Shown: one piece after another, positions 5,350 to 6,932 of the stretch | Layout of the letters: every line of letters starts with the position of its first letter | How positions within the stretch are numbered: the first letter of the stretch is position 1 | DNA from: Peptococcaceae bacterium BRH_c23 | GTDB lineage: Bacteria; Bacillota_B; Desulfitobacteriia; Desulfitobacteriales; Desulfitobacteriaceae | Assembly: GCA_000961805.1 (NCBI GenBank) | Contig: LADV01000095.1 | Coordinates: forward strand, 1 to 6,932 | Length of the DNA stretch: 6,932 nucleotides | Direction of reading: 5' to 3' | Made by a program: the position numbers and the translations under genes | Notes under the pieces: generated by a model | The model's database searches: none | Told to the model about the DNA's origin: nothing | The model's input: the letters and a program-made list of their open reading frames with translations, nothing else

Positions 5350-6066
5350 ATGTTTGAACCCGTAAAATTTTATGGTAACCTATCCGAAGGCATTGTAAAT
5401 CAGATTATGCATGGAATTAACAACGGCGAACTAAAGCCAGGTGATAAGTTGCCTCCTGAACGTGAAATGTGCACCATGTTTTCTGTGAGTCGGACAGTGA
5501 TTCGGGACGCTCTAAAAATGTTGGTTGGGTTAGGTGTCGTTACGATCCGGCATGGTATGGGGGCTTATATTAACGAAGTGGATGGAGCGGAAGATGTTTC
5601 TCGATTAGCTTCTCTTCTTCATATTTCCCAGGGGACCATTGAAGAGCTATTTCAGGTCCGGGAGGTTTTAGAAAGCCAAGCCGTGATTTGGTGTACTCAG
5701 AACGCGAATGAGCAGGATCTTCGGCAACTCGAGCATATTGTTCGTAAAGGAAAAGAATTAGGGGATGCGGGTGAGTCAAAACTCGCATTACTTGATGCTG
5801 AATTTCATCTAAAGATTGCGGAGGCTGCAGGTAATCGGGTCCAGATGAGACTGATGATTAACCTGTTAGATCTACTCGGAGAAATTAGATCCAGAACGCT
5901 AAAGGTTCCAGGGCGGCAACGTTTATCCGTTCTGGATCATGAAACAATTGTTGAAGCGATTAATCAAAGAAATCCGGAATTAGCGCGTCAAAGAATGCTG
6001 AGTCACTTAGCGAATGTTAGAGAAGCCATTCAATCTGTGGCTCACGCACATGAGGACTGGGATTAG
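5350..6066 (+). CDS. FadR-subfamily GntR transcriptional regulator
   Basis: This 238-residue regulator has a GntR winged helix-turn-helix at residues 8-76 (GELKPGDKLPPEREMCTMFSVSRTVIRDALKMLVGLGVV) and an all-helical FCD effector domain from about 95 to 222. The FCD metal-binding residues are present: D149 and H153 in DAEFHL, H197 in LDHETI and H219 in MLSHLANV. This group usually senses small carboxylic acids or sugar acids through the bound metal. The ATG at 5350 follows GGTGG at 5339-5343. The neighbouring UxaA-type lyase operon and the matching operator motifs in both promoters make that operon the likely target, with the lyase substrate or product as a plausible inducer. It has its own promoter and a strong terminator, so it is monocistronic. 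The family is certain; the ligand is inferred only as a class. Confidence 0.95.
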   Translation: MFEPVKFYGNLSEGIVNQIMHGINNGELKPGDKLPPEREMCTMFSVSRTVIRDALKMLVGLGVVTIRHGMGAYINEVDGAEDVSRLASLLHISQGTIEELFQVREVLESQAVIWCTQNANEQDLRQLEHIVRKGKELGDAGESKLALLDAEFHLKIAEAAGNRVQMRLMINLLDLLGEIRSRTLKVPGRQRLSVLDHETIVEAINQRNPELARQRMLSHLANVREAIQSVAHAHEDWD

Positions 6067-6081
6067 GTTTAGAAAATACTC

Positions 6082-6140
6082 AAGAAAAAGATTTACTTAT
6101 TTCTATTGGATGGATTGGAAATAGTAAATCTTTTTCTTTA
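6082..6140 (+). terminator. Terminator after the FadR-type gene
   Basis: Positions 6082-6103 pair with 6118-6138 in a 21-bp stem with a single bulged T, closing a 14-nt loop. The right arm ends in TTTTTCTTT, so the T tract lies within the stem. The A-rich left arm means it could also act on the opposite strand. It insulates the regulator gene from the lyase promoter. Confidence 0.85.
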
Positions 6141-6147
6141 TTATCTG

Positions 6148-6176
6148 TTGACAAAAGTGAAACAAGGGGTTAGTAT
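6148..6176 (+). promoter_or_regulatory. Promoter of the UxaA-type lyase operon
   Basis: A perfect TTGACA (6148-6153) is followed after 17 bp by TAGTAT (6171-6176). Transcription should begin near 6183, just at the left edge of the operator. The leader before the small-subunit ATG is about 99 nt. Confidence 0.8.
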
Positions 6177-6183
6177 TTACTCA

Positions 6184-6194
6184 TGGTCATACCA
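6184..6194. promoter_or_regulatory. FadR-type operator at the lyase transcription start
   Basis: TGGT-CAT-ACCA is a palindrome of the TGGT-N3-ACCA shape typical of FadR-subfamily GntR regulators. It overlaps positions about +2 to +12 of the predicted transcript, a place where bound repressor blocks initiation or early elongation. The regulator encoded just upstream is the obvious candidate to bind it. Confidence 0.7.
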
Positions 6195-6208
6195 CATACC
6201 ACATACCA
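6188..6208. repeat. Three tandem CATACCA repeats
   Basis: The heptamer CATACCA occurs three times without a gap (6188-6194, 6195-6201, 6202-6208). The first copy is the right part of the TGGTCATACCA palindrome. Copies two and three offer extra ACCA half-sites without matching left arms, so they may be auxiliary or weaker regulator contacts, or a slippage product of the operator. Confidence 0.9.
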
Positions 6209-6240
6209 CGTGTTGCATCGGAGTAAGAAATGGGAGAATA

Positions 6241-6285
6241 ATGCGTGAGGAGTGGTTAAATCTTAAACAAGGAGGGTTATCATGA
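6241..6285 (+). CDS. Possible 14-residue leader peptide before the lyase genes
   Basis: ATG 6241 opens a 14-codon frame ([14 protein letters not shown]) whose TGA at 6283-6285 overlaps the next gene's ATG at 6282 as ATGA. A GGGAG (6232-6236) lies 4 nt before it, a little close for a ribosome site. The frame runs through the AAGGAGGG of the next gene. This could be a coupling peptide or pure chance; the exact ATGA overlap is the main support. Confidence 0.25.
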   Translation: MREEWLNLKQGGLS

Positions 6286-6578
6286 GCAGCCACAAATTTT
6301 TAGTTCACAATGATGGCGACTACGTAGGCGTTGCTATCCAAGACATTCAAACTGGCGAAGAAGTACTAGGGGTTGAACTCCATAGCGGTCAAGAATATCA
6401 CGTGAAGTCAAACCACACTATTCCGCTCGGTCACAAAATCGCACTCCAAGCGATTAAGAAGGGTGAAACTATCCTTAAATATGGTGAGAACATAGGAGTC
6501 GCAACCGCAGATGTTCAAATCGGTGATTGGGTACACACACATAACTTAAGAACTGCGAGGTGGGATTATGGAAACTAA
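6282..6578 (+). CDS. UxaA/SuyA-type lyase small subunit (SAF domain)
   Basis: This 98-residue protein is the SAF-domain subunit that, in the two-gene form of the UxaA family, pairs with a large subunit to eliminate water or sulfite from hydroxy acids (altronate dehydratase, (2R)-sulfolactate sulfo-lyase alpha). Visible signatures are [14 protein letters not shown] (6-19), IPLGHKIAL (47-55), ILKYGENIG (64-72) and the closing [11 protein letters not shown] (84-94). The ATG at 6282 is fixed by AAGGAGGG (6269-6276) at 5 nt. The large subunit follows with an 11-bp overlap, so the two are translated together. The short split form and the RTARW ending look more like SuyA than the fused E. coli-type UxaA, but many uncharacterised relatives share this layout, so I do not assign a substrate. 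Transcription is probably controlled by the FadR-type regulator upstream. Confidence 0.92.
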   Translation: MSSHKFLVHNDGDYVGVAIQDIQTGEEVLGVELHSGQEYHVKSNHTIPLGHKIALQAIKKGETILKYGENIGVATADVQIGDWVHTHNLRTARWDYGN

Positions 6579-6932
6579 GATTTTAGGATATAAGAGAGAT
6601 AATGGTCGTATCGGGATCCGCAATCATGTACTAATTATTCCAGTGGATGATTTATCCAATGCTTCTTGTTTAGCCGTGGAACACAATATAGCCGGAACAT
6701 TGGCAATTCCCCATCCTTATGGACGCCTTCAATTTGGTGCTGATCTAGAGTTGCACTTCAAAACCTTAATTGGTGCTGGCCGCAACCCGAACGTTGCAGC
6801 TGTCGTCATCATCGGAATCGAACCAAACTGGGCTAAGCTAATTGCTGATGGAATTGCTGAGACGGGTAAACCTGTAGCGTATTTCGGTATCGAAGGGTAT
6901 GGCGATCTGAAAACGATCGAAAGAGCTTCCCG
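6568..6932 (+). CDS. UxaA/SuyB-type lyase large subunit, cut by window end
   Basis: Only the first 121 residues are visible; the frame is open at base 6932. The ATG at 6568 follows AGGTGG and overlaps the small-subunit stop. The start [25 protein letters not shown] is the typical GY-R-DGR-G-RNH opening of the UxaA C-terminal / SuyB family. It is followed by [27 protein letters not shown] (47-73) and [13 protein letters not shown] (73-85). In the altronate dehydratase and sulfo-lyase branches, the equivalents of PHPYGRLQ and GIEPN usually carry cysteines (HGxGC and GLGCE). Here the only cysteine is C34. This marks a divergent subfamily whose reaction may differ. It is the partner of the SAF subunit before it. 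Confidence 0.9.
   Translation, partial: METKILGYKRDNGRIGIRNHVLIIPVDDLSNASCLAVEHNIAGTLAIPHPYGRLQFGADLELHFKTLIGAGRNPNVAAVVIIGIEPNWAKLIADGIAETGKPVAYFGIEGYGDLKTIERAS

Noticed and set aside
6188..6208. Start of a CRISPR array or an origin iteron set
   Set aside because: Repeats are 7 bp, gapless and only three, and they overlap a promoter start and a regulator palindrome. There is no replication gene or cas gene.

Overview
The window looks like part of an anaerobic, low-GC Firmicutes (Clostridia) chromosome, most like Desulfosporosinus, Desulfitobacterium or a related Peptococcaceae genus. This is inferred from the mix of strong AAGGAGG-type ribosome sites, TTG starts, corrinoid proteins of the methyltransferase type, a TRAP transporter and a UxaA-family lyase. 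No marker gene in the window fixes the taxon.

Layout. (1) 1-1146: the 3' part of a TRAP transporter large permease (DctM), with a probable terminator. (2) 1386-1769: a lone SnoaL/NTF2-like protein followed by a strong terminator. (3) About 1960-3715: remains of a corrinoid-dependent methyltransferase cluster. It holds the last ~57 codons of a uroporphyrinogen-decarboxylase-like methyltransferase without its body, a 60-residue protein of unknown function, a corrinoid protein whose C-terminal half is replaced by unrelated sequence, and an intact corrinoid protein that overlaps it by 16 bp. (4) 3672-4046 (minus strand): a CrcB/Fluc fluoride channel gene that converges on and overlaps the intact corrinoid gene by 44 bp. 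(5) 4297-5223: a LysR-family regulator, divergent from crcB. (6) 5350-6066: a FadR-type GntR regulator. (7) 6282-6932: the two subunits of a UxaA/SuyAB-type lyase (SAF-domain small subunit, then a large subunit cut by the window edge), overlapping by 11 bp.

How the parts work together. The best-supported circuit is the FadR-type regulator acting on its own promoter and on the lyase promoter. An inverted repeat GGTAT-N6-ATACC covers the -10 box of the regulator gene. A TGGT-N3-ACCA palindrome, the usual shape for this family, sits at the expected transcription start of the lyase operon and runs into three tandem CATACCA repeats. The lyase probably acts on a hydroxy acid (a sugar acid or sulfolactate-like compound). 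The TRAP permease could import such an acid, but it is 5 kb away and the link is only a guess. The methyltransferase region looks partly decayed, although its last gene is still intact.

No CRISPR array, tRNA, rRNA, insertion sequence or integrase was seen. The most unusual points are the chimeric corrinoid protein, the operator with triple repeat, a possible 14-codon leader peptide before the lyase, and the lack of the usual cysteines in the visible part of the lyase large subunit.
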